Positions 36,640 to 47,283 of a stretch of DNA of 60,000 bases are shown here, one piece after another. The notes beneath the pieces were generated by a model. The model saw nothing but the letters and a program-made list of their open reading frames with translations, was not told where the DNA came from and searched no databases. The position numbers and the translations under genes are program-made. The stretch's first letter is position 1. Each line of letters opens with the position of its first letter. The stretch comes from Takakia lepidozioides. Its lineage: Eukaryota > Streptophyta > Takakiopsida > Takakiales > Takakiaceae. The stretch covers positions 79,218,756 through 79,278,755 of the forward strand of contig CM060731.1 in the NCBI GenBank assembly GCA_030704615.1, written 5' to 3'.

Positions 36640-37260
36640 ATTGTTTGCACGGATTATTTGTGTTTGTGCTTTCAAGTGGCGAACATTTCCACCATGGTGC
36701 GGAAGACGTGCATTGGCGACATTAAACGGTTGATGTGATATCATTTCACAAATGTATCACATCGCATTTGTGAAAATGTATCACATGAACCGTTCCATGT
36801 GGTCTACGGGAGTCTTCGATGGGTACGAGATCAATGTGGCCTACGAAATCTGCTTCCACCAACAAACATGTGATCATTTCAGAAGCGCTAGAACTTTGAA
36901 GCGACGATGGACAAGGTTCTTCATCCAGATGTTCAACATGTCGAGGTCTTCTGTAATGTCTCTTGCTTCGTAATGAAGTGCTTATCTAACTCTTATTTTT
37001 CCAATGCTAATATCTTCCATCTGGAACATATCCACACATGCATATATAACTTTAAAAAACAAATGCCAATCAAAACTGGAAGCTGGGGATGAAGCTTATA
37101 AAAGTTGAGATGGCCATTTATTTTTTTAAGGATTTTTGCACACATATGTGGATCTGTTCCAGGTGGAGAATATTAACATATTGGATAAAGTGGACATGGA
37201 GAAGCACCGCATTACAATGGGGAGACACTACAAAAAGAGCTTCAAATGGCATACTATGTA
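36640..37260. other. Intergenic, nothing recognised
   Basis: No domain or RNA gene seen. Short open frames only. Confidence 0.5.
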
Positions 37261-38590
37261 ACAGGTCCCAGTATAATCGAAGACGAAACCCCATTCATTC
37301 AATAGGCGATTGAATGGTTGCCCATCCAAATGATTTTCGTTTGCTTTCAATATTTGCCACTATGTTCAACATACCATATATCAGGTCCCGGACTAATATC
37401 AGATCAATCGAAATTCATTCGATGGCTCAACGGATGGTTACCCATCCAAATGATTTTCGTTCGCTTTGAAACTTGGCCAGTGTGTTCAATGTACCCTCTG
37501 ATACGTCCCAGTGTAATATGAGATCAATCGAAAATCGTTCGATTGTCCAATGAGGCGTTCACTTGTCATCTGGTTTTTGTTCAATGCGAAAAAGAAATCC
37601 TGCAATGCGTGCACGGCTATTGCACCCATTGAACGGATGTGGTTGAAACCCCTCTTTTGCCCGCATGTATGCAACACATGTGCGGAGACACAACAGACGA
37701 ATAAATCATTTGTCTCCCCGTCGACGCGATCCCCCCTCAAGCCATTCCACAATTTAATTGAATTTAAATTTATTTTAAGCCAATGAATAGGTTTGCTCTG
37801 CCTTTCAGTGGGGGTTTCTGGCACGTATCGATCTTGTTTCTGGTTCAATTTTGTTCTGCGGCTTCCAGCATCCCACGGCTACTCCCCCGCCAAAATTTGG
37901 ACCAATCAAAAATGCCCCAAAAAAAAAGTGTTCTCTTCGCTCACTATTGCAGAACTCTCTATGAAGAGTACATGAAATAGAACACAAATCAAGTTTGGAG
38001 TACAAAACAGGGAAGAAAATGTGGTTTTGGGTCCAAATAAATTTTGATCGCTCCCAAATTTGGCACACACGTTGCATATAGGTACATTACACGCTCCATT
38101 CAAAAACGGAATAAAATAAAAATCGTGAGCACGCGAAACACAGTCCAACAGGTCGTAAAGCAATAGGAGCTCCAACATAATACATTCAACGGGTGAACGG
38201 ATGGTTGCCCATCCAAAGCATTTTTGTTAGCTTCCAAACTTTGCCAGCACGTTCCAGACACCCTCTCACAGGTCCCGGACTAATATAAGCTCAATCGAAA
38301 TTCATTCGATGGCTCAACGGATGGTTGGCCATCGAAATGATTTTGGTTCGCTTTGAGATGGCCACTATGTTCAATGTGCCATGTAAGAGGCCCCAGAGTA
38401 ATATGAGATCAATCGAAATTTGTTCAATGGGCCAACGGATGGTTGCCCATCCAAATGATTTTCGTTCGCTTCGAAACTTGGCCAGTGTGTTCAATGTACC
38501 CTCTGATACGTCCCAGTGTAATATAAGATCAATCGAAATTATTTTGTGCTTTGAGAACTTTGTGGGTATGTTCGTAGAAAGATCATAGAT
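37261..38590. repeat. Tandem array, period about 115-122 bp, seven copies in two blocks
   Basis: Each copy carries GGTCCCGGACTAATATCAG-like sequence, then ATCAATCGAAATTCATTCGA, ACGGATGGTTGCCCATCCA and AATGATTTTCGTTCGCTTTG. Copies begin near 37261, 37383, 37503, 38155, 38271, 38388 and 38507. Unrelated sequence (about 37540-38150) separates the two blocks and includes a heptamer-poor, non-coding stretch. The array ends 57 bp before the gypsy LTR block. Confidence 0.75.
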
Positions 38591-38646
38591 TTTGCGAAAT
38601 GATTATGAAATACGCAGGGACCAGGCGAAATTTGTTTGGGAGAGGA

Positions 38647-38955
38647 TGTCAAGTTATTTTACCACTAGTGTGAAGTTAGCTAGGAAATAGCTAGCTTTCA
38701 TATATTGACATTTGGGATTGACCCAAGTGTCAATCCAGGGGCCAATACATGTTTGGGCACCTGGCGTGGTTATCTTCACGGCAGATCGCGGTGGGCTCAT
38801 CTTTCTTGAGTTGGCGTCTAGCTATGGCGCCGTAGTGTGGATTCCCCATGACGTGGGGTGCACTTGGCTCGACTTAATATATGAGTGATGTTTTTATGTG
38901 CAAGTATGTGAGTTTGAGAGAGCTTGTGTGCTTGTATCATTTCATTTCCTTATCA
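38647..38955 (+). mobile_element. Gypsy LTR block A, 5' copy
   Basis: From TGTCAAGTTATTTTACC to CCTTATCA this is nearly identical to 48709-49026, apart from a 13-base insertion (gagcctcaccgcg region) and a short tttcc difference in the 3' copy. It starts TG and ends CA. No primer-binding site beginning TGG follows directly; the next bases are ctcgagaaagatc. Confidence 0.85.
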
Positions 38956-41179
38956 CTCGAGAAAGATCAGCTCGAGTCTGTGAGTGCCAAGTTAGTTGTA
39001 GCACTTGTGTTTTCAGATCATGAGAAGCGGTTCAGCCTAGAGTGCAGGGAGTCGTGCATGAGCCTATCCGAAGCGGATAGAGTGCAAAGGCGAACAGGTT
39101 GCAGGTTTGCCATGGATAGAGAGGCGGGTAGCCTATGTTGAAGAGCGGCGTTGCATAGCTCAACGCTATGGCAACCAAGTTTGGGCTTCTAGTGTGAAGC
39201 GGAGGAGATGTTGGCCACGAGTGGACGAACTGGTAGTCGTCTTCTTCAGCTGCAGGCTGAGTTAAGGAGCTGCAAAAATGTGGGCTGCGCATGGGAAACT
39301 AGCGTGTTGCAGGTTGGAGATGATATGATTTGTTTCAGGTATTTATGCCCGAAACTAGTTGTTGCGGGTAGATGAGGAGCAGCCGAATGGTGGAGCTGCG
39401 AGGGGATGCATCGCAGCCCGTTGGGAGCTTTAGCTCCAAGCTCATGAAGAGGTATGAGTGAAGAGAGGGGGCTGGTCCCTCTTGTGTGCAAATCAGTGCA
39501 CTTGTGAAGCATGTGCTGAGTTGGAGTTTCAATCTGAAACTCAGCAGTGTAAGGGCTCTTGGAGTGGCGAGAGCGGGGCTGGAAAGGCAGCAACGAGGCG
39601 CCCTAGAGCCAGGGGATATGCATGAGAAGTGCAGGTGCACCAAGTTTGTAAAGGTGTGTATTTTCAGATTCGTTTTTGTGGGCTTCATGAAGAAATGGAG
39701 CTTATTGGGCAGCATAATGCTTGTTTGTTGAGTTTAGGGTGCCTCTGGTGGGTTGTGAGAGCCCAAGAGAGCATGGTAGCAGGTCTGGTGGCCTCGCAGA
39801 AGCCATAGCTCGTCGGCAACAGGTGCAGGAGCAAACCCCAGCTCGGGAACGCATGGGAACTCGTTGGGAGTTCCAGGGAACAGAGAATAGTGGCCGTGAT
39901 GGGCCGTTGGGGTGGTATCACGAGATACCACGAGCCCAGGTCGTGATGGTTGACCGTGACCGTTGACCGTGACCGTTGGAAGTCGTGGTGCGGACACAAC
40001 GGGTGGGCACGGTGACCAGATCGTGGGGATGGCGGGCCGTGAAGGCTCGTGGGAGTGGTACCACGGGGTATCACGAGGCAGCCCGTGGCCAACGAGCGCC
40101 TAGGGCGGGCTGTGAGGAGTAGTGGCGGTTGGAGCCACGAAAGGCCGCGAACAGACAGAGTGAAAAAATAATAATAATAAATATTTTTAAAAAAAAACTT
40201 TTTTCACTCGTTTCGTGGGACCTTGATGGGGAGGCTGGGCTCTGTAGAACAACGGTTTTGAGCTAGCTGATCCGGCAGAAAAGTCGGAATTGCCTCCCTG
40301 TTGCGTTTTAACAAAGGGGATTACTCCCCTGCAGGTAATCTTTTCTGGTTTTCAGCCCAATTCTTAACTATGGGGGGAGACCAGCCTGCAGGTAATTCCT
40401 TTGGACAGAATGTTGTTGGGGCTTATATGTACCTCTATTTGCTCCATTTTTGAACCTTCAGCGAATGGTGTGGTTTCCTGAGGTGGTTCCATTCGGAGGA
40501 ATGGCTGGTGGACGTAAGGAGGCACTGGCGGACCCTGTGGAGGCTTGCATGGGGCCTTGGAGGCCAAGTTTCATGAGCTCGTGGAGGGGCGGTTTGAGAG
40601 TGTCTACAGGATGCTCTCATGGTCATGCAAGTGAGAGAAGAGAGGAAAAAAGAGGGTGTTGGGATGAGAGCGTGCTTGGGATAGGCATTGCTTCAGCTTC
40701 CCTTCCTCGTAGCTTTCCACCTTCTCTGTAGGCCGAGACTTTTCCGTAGGTGGAGGCAAGAGTCGGTCCGGGTTTGGGCTAGGTTGCAGGAGCGACATTG
40801 TGGAGAGATTTTTGGTGTGGGGCAGTTGTTGTTTTCATTCTTGTGTTTGGATCCCCTCCACACCTGCATGCTTGATTGTGCGCCATGCTAGTTTTGTGTG
40901 GGCGCTTGATTTTATAGGTGGTTGACTCGGGCTTGATCGCCGATCCAACCTAGAGCATGTGTCGATGGTGAGGCTGGGTTGATGACCAGTCAGACCATCT
41001 TTGTTTCTCCTGTGGTGAGGTTGGAGGTGATGACCAGCCAACCATGGGAGTGCCTGCGGTGGATGCAGGTGCAGGTGCAGGTGCAGGCTAAGTTAGGAAC
41101 CTAGTATTCCAAACCATAAGCCGCATCAGGTTCTCTACCCGGATACCTTGTGGAGAAGGGGTTAGAGACATGTTCATAA
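38956..41179 (+). other. Gypsy 5' leader, no coherent ORF
   Basis: About 2.2 kb between LTR block A and gag. It contains a CCGTGACCGTTGACC repeat near 39950-39985, several CACGAGATACCACGAG-like repeats (39915-40080), an A/T-run at 40160-40200 and a GCAGGTGCAGGTGCAGG run at 41065-41085. Open frames here overlap on both strands and look incidental. Confidence 0.6.
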
Positions 41180-42619
41180 CCGGTTGAGTGTCAGTTTGTC
41201 AACACGGAGGTGCCACTAGTTGTTGGGGAAAGTGCCGGTACGAGCACTAGCGATACTAGCGGGTATACGAGACGGGGTGTGCGGTTTAGGCCACCTTCAC
41301 CTCATGTGTCTTCTACGGAAGGTTCTTATTCGGATTGTGCATCAGGAGAACTCACACCGGCAGTGCAAGTTGTTTCCTTGCCATTGTTGTGGGACACAAT
41401 GGAGGAGATGTATGGAGCCACCAAGGGGCCACGTAGGTACTCTAGGGTGGTGGGCACCATTGAGTTGAATGATTTTATCGAAGAGTTTGATAGTTGGTGT
41501 GACTTGCAGCAAATGCGCAATCCACAACTGTTTACGCCTTTCATGGCATGGAAGGGGTTGTTTCAGCACCTTGAGGGGCCGCCCATGGATGATTACCATG
41601 AGTTTAGGCGGGGGCACGATGTTGAGATCGAGGAGTGGAGGATGTACTGGTCACCCGACTATGTCTCCATCACTAGAGGCACTAGAGGCACAAGGGCAAC
41701 AGCTACAATAGCAGCTTCCATGAGCAGTAGTGGGACGAGTGGTACAGCAACTACGACGTCCACCCAAGCTACTGCTGCACCAGCACCAGTGGCGGTGCCT
41801 ACTTTCAACCCTGTTGTGGAGTTCTTCGAAGAGTTGAGAAGGAACTACCAAGGGGTGAGGACAGAGAAGTTGAGGAGCTTGCAAGAGTTCCAGAAGAAGC
41901 CTACTGAGAGCTTGAGGGAGGCTTTCACTCGCATGAGGCGCTTGATTAATGTAACCCAAGGGGTTACGGAGGCTCAGGCAATCCAGTTCTGGTACGGGAT
42001 ATTGGACAAGGAGCTGAGGAGAAGGGTGCCGGATGCAACTCTCCTACAAGCGGCCCAACCCACCTTAGCAAATGTGTTTTTGCTGGCGGAGCGGATAGAG
42101 CTCAACATGGTGGAGGAACGAGTGGTCATGGTGGGATTTGCTAAGGAGGCACCACGGGGTAGTGGTGCTCCTAGCCAACCACTACCTCAACGTGCTCAAT
42201 GCAACAAGGGGGCTCAGGTGAAGCCCAGGGAAGGGCAGAGAGGACCTCAGATGCAGGGGTCTCTCCCTTCATTTGCAAGCCAACAACGGGCGGATGTGGT
42301 GTGCTGGACATGTGGAGGACCCCATGTCAAGAAGGATTGCCCAGAGGGAGGCAATGGTTTGGCACCAGCACAGCCTGCACAGATGCAGTGTGGGCATTGT
42401 GGCAAGTACGGGCATGGAGAGGCCCAGTGCTATGGTTTGCACCCTGAGTTGCGCCCAGGCCGGTTCCAAGGGAATAATGGTGGCCGGGGCGAGGTGGAGC
42501 AGCCCAGAGAGGACGAGGTGGTCAGGCACGAGGTGCAGGCCAAGGGCAAGCTCAACATGGCCAAGGACGCGGAGGTCAGGGTGGTGACCAAGGCATGGCC
42601 AACCGGCTTCAGCAGCTAG
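41180..42619 (+). CDS. Gypsy gag with two zinc knuckles
   Basis: An uninterrupted frame opens after a stop at 41177-41179 and closes at 42617-42619. No ATG lies near the start (the first in frame is at 41399), so initiation is unclear or the 5' end is altered. The N-terminal third is Ser/Thr-rich. The central part is a retrotransposon-gag helix bundle (EFFEELRRNYQGVRTEKLRS, LREAFTRMRRLINVTQG, IQFWYGILDKELRRRV). Two zinc knuckles follow, CWTCGGPHVKKDC (C-x2-C-x3-H-x4-C) and CGHCGKYGHGEAQC (C-x2-C-x4-H-x4-C). It would package element RNA into particles. The next frame overlaps its last 25 bases, so either an indel or a frameshift junction separates gag from the linker. Confidence 0.88.
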   Translation, partial: PVECQFVNTEVPLVVGESAGTSTSDTSGYTRRGVRFRPPSPHVSSTEGSYSDCASGELTPAVQVVSLPLLWDTMEEMYGATKGPRRYSRVVGTIELNDFIEEFDSWCDLQQMRNPQLFTPFMAWKGLFQHLEGPPMDDYHEFRRGHDVEIEEWRMYWSPDYVSITRGTRGTRATATIAASMSSSGTSGTATTTSTQATAAPAPVAVPTFNPVVEFFEELRRNYQGVRTEKLRSLQEFQKKPTESLREAFTRMRRLINVTQGVTEAQAIQFWYGILDKELRRRVPDATLLQAAQPTLANVFLLAERIELNMVEERVVMVGFAKEAPRGSGAPSQPLPQRAQCNKGAQVKPREGQRGPQMQGSLPSFASQQRADVVCWTCGGPHVKKDCPEGGNGLAPAQPAQMQCGHCGKYGHGEAQCYGLHPELRPGRFQGNNGGRGEVEQPREDEVVRHEVQAKGKLNMAKDAEVRVVTKAWPTGFSS

Positions 42620-43311
42620 AGCAGAGGCTCGCTGCCATAGCCACAGCTCAGGTGGTACCGGCTCCAAGGCCGGATGGTCCACCTCCTGCTCCTGAGGGAG
42701 GAGACATAGGAGGCATGGGATTCATGTGCGGGGCAGCACTACCACTAGTGAGGGGTGCCACTACCATTACCACTATGGGTGGGGCAGCACTACCACTAGT
42801 GAGGGGTGTCACTACCACTACCACTGTGGGTGGGGCACCACTACCAGTAGTGTCGGGCAGCACTACCACTACCACTATGTGTGGGGCAGGACTACCACTA
42901 GTGCAAGTGGAGTCAGCTGTGGTAGTGACTCGAGGAGCAGCACGAGTTCCTGAGCCACGGGGTGTGGAGGTGGAGTTGGATTCACAGCGTGGGGAGGCAA
43001 GCCGTCAGGCCAGGCTTCCTCAGTCATTCACATTGGCGGAGACAGTGTCGACGCCGTCCATGGCACCTAGTTCTCGCCCGATTGTTACCGAGGCGGAGGT
43101 TAATATGTCATTGGGGGGAGCTACACGGGCAGCTCCACTACCTAGTGTTGCTAAGGCTACGGCAGCTAGTGTGCTGCTGGGGGTGGCCACAGCTGTGTAT
43201 CAGGCTCCATTGTTCTCGGCTACCATGATTGCCTCACGGAGGCGGATATGGAGCCGTGCCCTTTCCAGATACAGACATCTCTGGGAGGATCAGAGCAGGC
43301 TCGGGGCATGA
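42595..43311 (+). CDS. Gag-pro linker with 17-residue tandem repeats
   Basis: The frame opens with MANRLQQLEQRLAAIATAQ, a coiled-coil-like stretch, then a Pro-rich part. Next come about three and a half copies of a 17-residue unit (GAALPLVRGATTITTMG and variants) encoded by a 51-bp DNA repeat at 42732-42910. The remainder is Ala/Ser/Thr-rich without a known domain. A canonical retropepsin D-T/S-G is not visible where it would be expected (about 43160-43240). The frame shifts near 43245 into the protease-like segment. Confidence 0.6.
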   Translation: MANRLQQLEQRLAAIATAQVVPAPRPDGPPPAPEGGDIGGMGFMCGAALPLVRGATTITTMGGAALPLVRGVTTTTTVGGAPLPVVSGSTTTTTMCGAGLPLVQVESAVVVTRGAARVPEPRGVEVELDSQRGEASRQARLPQSFTLAETVSTPSMAPSSRPIVTEAEVNMSLGGATRAAPLPSVAKATAASVLLGVATAVYQAPLFSATMIASRRRIWSRALSRYRHLWEDQSRLGA

Positions 43312-43769
43312 CACGACGTGAGTTGGCTATCCGATTACAGCCGGATCATCCTACAGATGGCTCAGTGATGAGAGCCAAGGCCATTGTGACAGACGCAGTC
43401 TCGTACGATGTCCTTGTTGGTGGGGCAGTGTTGTACCCCATGGGCTTCACCCTAGATTTTTGGGAGGAATCAGCTTCCTATAGGCTTGGATGGCAGTCAG
43501 GGGAGGGCCAGCATGTGCAGCTCCCTGTGACGTTCATAGGAGGAGTTGCGGTTGCCCAGCGAGGCAAGATGCCAACACTGGCAGCATTCACAGCTGCAGT
43601 GACTTGGCCTGAAGAGTTGTTGGATGACAACACTCATTCAGAGGATGTGTCACCTCCAAGAGAGCAGAATGACATGTATGGTATGGCAGAGTTGCCTACC
43701 ATGGTTGCTCACACTCCATTGTGGGGTTCGAGCAAGGATTTGCAGCGGGTTACTGATTGTCGTGTGTAA
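43248..43769 (+). CDS. Gypsy protease-like segment (C-terminal half)
   Basis: CPFQIQTSLGGSEQARG, then SYDVLVGGAVLYPMGFTLDF and YRLGWQSGEG match the C-terminal half of retropepsin-like domains in plant and algal gypsy elements (hydrophobic strand, D-x-L-V-G, L-Y-P). The N-terminal catalytic half is missing or unrecognisable in the preceding frame, so protease activity is unlikely in this copy. A stop lies at 43767-43769, 70 bp before the methyltransferase frame. Confidence 0.6.
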   Translation: MEPCPFQIQTSLGGSEQARGMTRRELAIRLQPDHPTDGSVMRAKAIVTDAVSYDVLVGGAVLYPMGFTLDFWEESASYRLGWQSGEGQHVQLPVTFIGGVAVAQRGKMPTLAAFTAAVTWPEELLDDNTHSEDVSPPREQNDMYGMAELPTMVAHTPLWGSSKDLQRVTDCRV

Positions 43770-43841
43770 TAAGCCTGGGTAGAGGCTTTTGTACCAACAG
43801 GAGAGGAGGACAGTGCGGGGATTGCACCAGGACCACCTTAG

Positions 43842-44935
43842 TTGTCACCATTGGACACCACACCAATCATGTGGCAGTATCTGGATGAAGGCATTTGCTT
43901 TCTGGACTTGTTTGGCGGGATCAGCACCGGGTTGGCTGCTGTTCTACAGGCAGGTGTACGAGTACGGCGTTACTTGTATGTGGAGAGGGATGAGACCGCA
44001 CGATGTGTCTCACTCCGTCATGTTGCTCAGTTGGTGCAGCAGTACCCTGAGTTGTTGCCGGTGTCTGCAGTTCGTGGATATCAACAGGACTTACCAGCAG
44101 ACATCTCTTTGCTGGGGGCGCAAAATTTGGAGCGGGTTGGCTCCATTGATTTGGTAGTGGCAGGTTGGCCCTGCCAAGGGCATTCATCAGCCGGGCATGG
44201 CAATGGATTGCGAGACTCGAGGTCGGGTCTGTTTTGGGAGATGGTGCGGGTTTTGCGCCACTTACAGCTTCATCAAGCTGTATCTCCAACATACATCTTG
44301 GAGAATGTGCCACTGATGGGCGATTCTCGGGCCAGGGTGATGGCCAGTGTGCTCAAGTCCGGTCGTGGCTTGGGTCAGCAGTATTGCTGGATGCAGCTGC
44401 GGTGGGGTCACGGGCTCATCGTCCACGGCTATGGTGGACTAACTTGATGCCCGCACTGCTCAAGCGTGCATTTGATAGGGTGCAGCGGCCAGTACACCTC
44501 ACAGTTGATAGCATCTTGGACACGGGGAGGCAGTCTCAGGGTATGAGACACGATGACCGTCCGCCTTTGGCAGTGGTCAACAAGGTGGGTCGACCACAAG
44601 CAGCACTACCTACACTGCTCAGCTTCCCAGGATCGCATGCTTTCCGGGATAGTGGACCTGGCCTCCTGTGGGATGCTCAGTTGCAGCAGTTAGTGGAGCC
44701 TAATGCCAACGAGCGAGAGCGGGCTATGGGTTTTTCCACTGAGACCACAGCGGTGCCTTCTCTTTCTGAGGCATCACGTCGTCAGGTGTCGGGGCAAGCA
44801 ATGGATCTAAATTGCTTGACCTGGATTATCGGCTTGGCTATGGCTGAGCAACGTAGAATGCGGAGTGCACTTCCCTTGATGGTCTCTCTACCTACCGAGA
44901 CGGTACAGGCAGTAAGTGGGGACCACGGGGTGTAG
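43842..44935 (+). CDS. C5 cytosine DNA methyltransferase embedded in the gypsy element (one frameshift)
   Basis: The methyltransferase core is complete in order. Motif I is FLDLFGGISTGL (residues 20-31), with acidic YVERDE (46-51) as motif II. Motif IV is GWPCQGHS, with catalytic Cys at residue 111 (codon 44172-44174). RSGLFWEMVRVL follows, and motif VI is ILENVP (152-157). After a one-base frame change at about 44385-44400, motif VIII is GSRAHRPRLWW. NERERAMGF and SEASRRQVSGQAMDLN near the C-terminus correspond to motifs IX-X. The enzyme transfers methyl from S-adenosylmethionine to cytosine C5. Spacing (short region between VIII and IX, HRxR-x-W, RERAMGF) resembles DNMT3/DRM-type enzymes more than CMT or MET1, but that is a by-eye judgement. 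It lies between protease and RT, in the same orientation. Retrotransposon-borne cytosine methyltransferases are known from dinoflagellates and charophytes. Confidence 0.9.
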
Positions 44936-45250
44936 ATATCCATGGCACACGTGGGAGGTGCTTGAGGTTCAGAGGGAGTTGGCAGCCAAGGCGGCTGTGA
45001 TGGATGAGGTTGGGGATTCTTCTCGGGTTGAGGAGGTCCTCAAGGATGAGATGATGGGGCAGGATGAGGCCTTGTCATTGACTGAGCAGGCAGAGAGTAC
45101 TGCTCAAGAGGTTGCGGCATAACAACCACGGGACGCGTCTCCTACCTCTAAGTCTGCTGGACTTAAGGTTGTAGTTACGGAGGACAATTGGGAGCTTGAC
45201 ATTGGACCCATTATCACTGGAGGAGAGAGACGACGTATACGGCGGTTCCT
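44936..45250 (+). other. Acidic spacer between methyltransferase and RT
   Basis: An open frame to 45122 reads mostly acidic and Ala/Glu-rich residues (DEVGDSSRVEEVLKDEMMG) and ends in a TAA. The remaining bases still read as peptide-like sequence (KSAGLKVVVTEDNWELDIGP) in the next frame. It is likely part of the ancestral polyprotein linking methyltransferase to RT. No domain recognised. Confidence 0.5.
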
Positions 45251-46180
45251 GACAGGAATTGCTTTGCCTTCAGTTTGAAGGATTTAGGAGCACTGAAGGG
45301 TCAGGAGATTCGTATTGAGTTGGCCACGGACACGCCAATCTTTCAGAGACCCTATAGATACAGTGACATGGAGAGGTCTTTGATTCAGATGAGGACTCAA
45401 GATCTCTGGGAGGCTGGTTTGGTGGAGCTCTCTGGTGGAGAGTATGCTACAGCCACGATGATGTTAGCCAAGAAGGATGTCTATGGCAATTGGACGGAGA
45501 GACGTATGTGCGGTGATTACCGGCCTGTAAATCGTCAGACCAAGTCCGATAAGTATGCCATGCCCACACCGGAGGAGATCTTTGATGCCATTGGGCATGC
45601 CAAGGTCTTTAGCACTTTGGACTTGCGGTCCGGATATCACCAGTTGCCGATCAAGGAGGCGAACAAACAGAAGACGACATTTTGGGGGATCAATGAGCAC
45701 GGGAAGGATTGCCTATATCAGTGGCGGTTCTTGCCATTCGGGCTTAAGAACACTCCTGCAGAGTTCCAGAGAGTCATGGACAAGATTCTAGCAGAGGTGG
45801 ACTTTGCTCGGTGCTACATAGATGACATCATCATCTTTAGTGCTACGGTGGAGGAGCACGAGAGACACCTTCAGGTGGTGTTTGAGCGCTTGAAAACGCA
45901 CGGATTGAAATTACATCGGGGAAAGTGCAAGTTCTTCCACAACCAGATTGAGTATCTGGGCCACATGATATATCCTAGAGGATTGGGGGTGTAGCAGACC
46001 AAGGTAGAGGCCATCGCACAGATTCCACGCCCCACGGATATGAGCTGAGTTTGAGCTTTCATGGGGTTGGCAAACTACTATAGACGGTTTTTCAAGGGAT
46101 TTAGTGCTATTGCAAAGGCTCTAACCAAGCTAACCAAGGTAGATCAGGAGTGGCAGTGGGAAGATGAGCAAGAGCAAGGT
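45251..46180 (+). CDS. Gypsy reverse transcriptase (with stops)
   Basis: The frame is open from about 45242 and includes FQRPYRYSDMERSLI, WEAGLVELSGGEYAT, MCGDYRPVNRQTKSDKYAMP, STLDLRSGYHQLPI, TTFWGINEHGK, LPFGLKNTPAEFQRVMD and the catalytic CYIDDIIIFS at about 45810-45840. The thumb and connection region follows with YLGHMIYPRGLGV. A TAG at 45992-45994 and two TGA codons near 46025-46035 interrupt the stretch before AFMGLANYYRRFFKGFS. The two TGA sit where CGA (Arg) is expected. The sequence ends at EWQWEDEQEQ, exactly where RNase H should begin, because the following block is inverted. Confidence 0.93.
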
Positions 46181-47283
46181 ACCACTGCAAGGGTGGGATC
46201 TATCCTCCCATCCACATGTGGAAGGTGACATGGCGCACGATTACGCACATGGTCCTTCCATACCATGCCATCTCGACCCTCCAGAATCAACACTCCTGAA
46301 GGCAACACCTCCCTGACCCTTAGAATCACACGTCCTACTGTGACATCCAAGGTTGTGGGCGCTGTCTGCTGCAGATACACATAGTCCCCAGGGTGGAAAC
46401 GCCAAACACCTGCCGATATCCCCTCCACGTATAGTGGCATACTCAATGTGTCTCGGTGTTGGGCAATAGCAAGATTCTCAAAAGCCATAGGCATGACTCT
46501 CTTGAACAACTCTGCCCGCTGGGCACATGCTTGTGTCCACACATCCGGATTATCAAGGTTGAGGACTACTGCAACCTCCCTGCGAATAGACGCAGGCAAA
46601 TCTGGCTCTCGGCCAAAGAGAAGGAAGTATGGTGAGAAGAAGACAAGTGATGCTTGTTTGCTAAACCTGTAGCCCATGGCTAGCCAAGGTACCTGAAGAT
46701 CCCAATCTCCTAGGTGTCCCTTTTGCAAGCCATACTTGCGCAAACCCCTCTTCACCGTCTGCACCACTCTCTTTGCCAAGCCATCGGCCTCAGGATGATC
46801 CCGAGATGTGGTACGGTGGTCTATCAAGGCTTTATCACACAAAGCCTGAAAACTCCCCAAGAACTCTCTCCCTTGGTCCGTGAGTACCTCAGCTGGAGCA
46901 CCGAATCGGCTAAGCACACGATCCAGGAATGCATACGCAGCCCCCTCACTAGCCTTGTCAGGCAATGGAACCAACTCAATCCACTTGGAGAAGTGCTCCA
47001 CCATTACCAACACATATCTGTGGTGGCGCATCGTCAATGGCAATGGCCCTGCGAAGTCAAGACTCCACCTTTAGCCTAATCCCACGATGGGTAAATGATG
47101 CAACTGTGGTGTAGGGCCGTTGAATGAAGCACGCACCCTGTCACACACCATGCACCTAGCCACGAACTGTTGCACCTCTGTGTGCATACCACGCCACCAA
47201 TACTGCCCCTGCAGTAAACTATGAGTGCGTCGCACTCCAAAATGCCCCAACTCCTCATGGGCATGCCGCACTAACCGTGCACG
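46181..47283 (-). CDS. Gypsy integrase in inverted orientation (with stops)
   Basis: On the minus strand the HHCC zinc finger (HAHEELGHFG ... CMVCDRV) is at 47140-47270. The catalytic core follows with LDFAGPL, YVLVMVEHFSKW, VLTDQGREFLGSFQ and DHPEADGLAKRVV, giving the D,D,E triad. The C-terminal beta-barrel-like part reads FHPGDYVYLQQ and VLILEGRDG, ending DGRIDPTLAVV at the inversion point. Stops interrupt at about 47284 and 47070. There is no chromodomain. It would insert element cDNA into the genome if intact. It belongs to the same element as the RT on the plus strand, as shown by exact continuity of the missing region. Confidence 0.88.

Noticed and set aside
39032-40092. Several overlapping ORFs on both strands in the gypsy leader
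   Set aside because: Composition driven by GC-rich repeats; no domain; both strands open equally.
42595-42619. Programmed ribosomal frameshift between gag and the linker
   Set aside because: The overlap is short and lacks a clear slippery heptamer; several other frame breaks in the same element make simple indels more likely.
43842-44935. Methyltransferase as an independent host gene or bacterial contamination
   Set aside because: It is in the same orientation between protease-like and RT segments of one element, with acidic linker sequence continuing toward RT; no introns, promoter or bacterial neighbours are seen.
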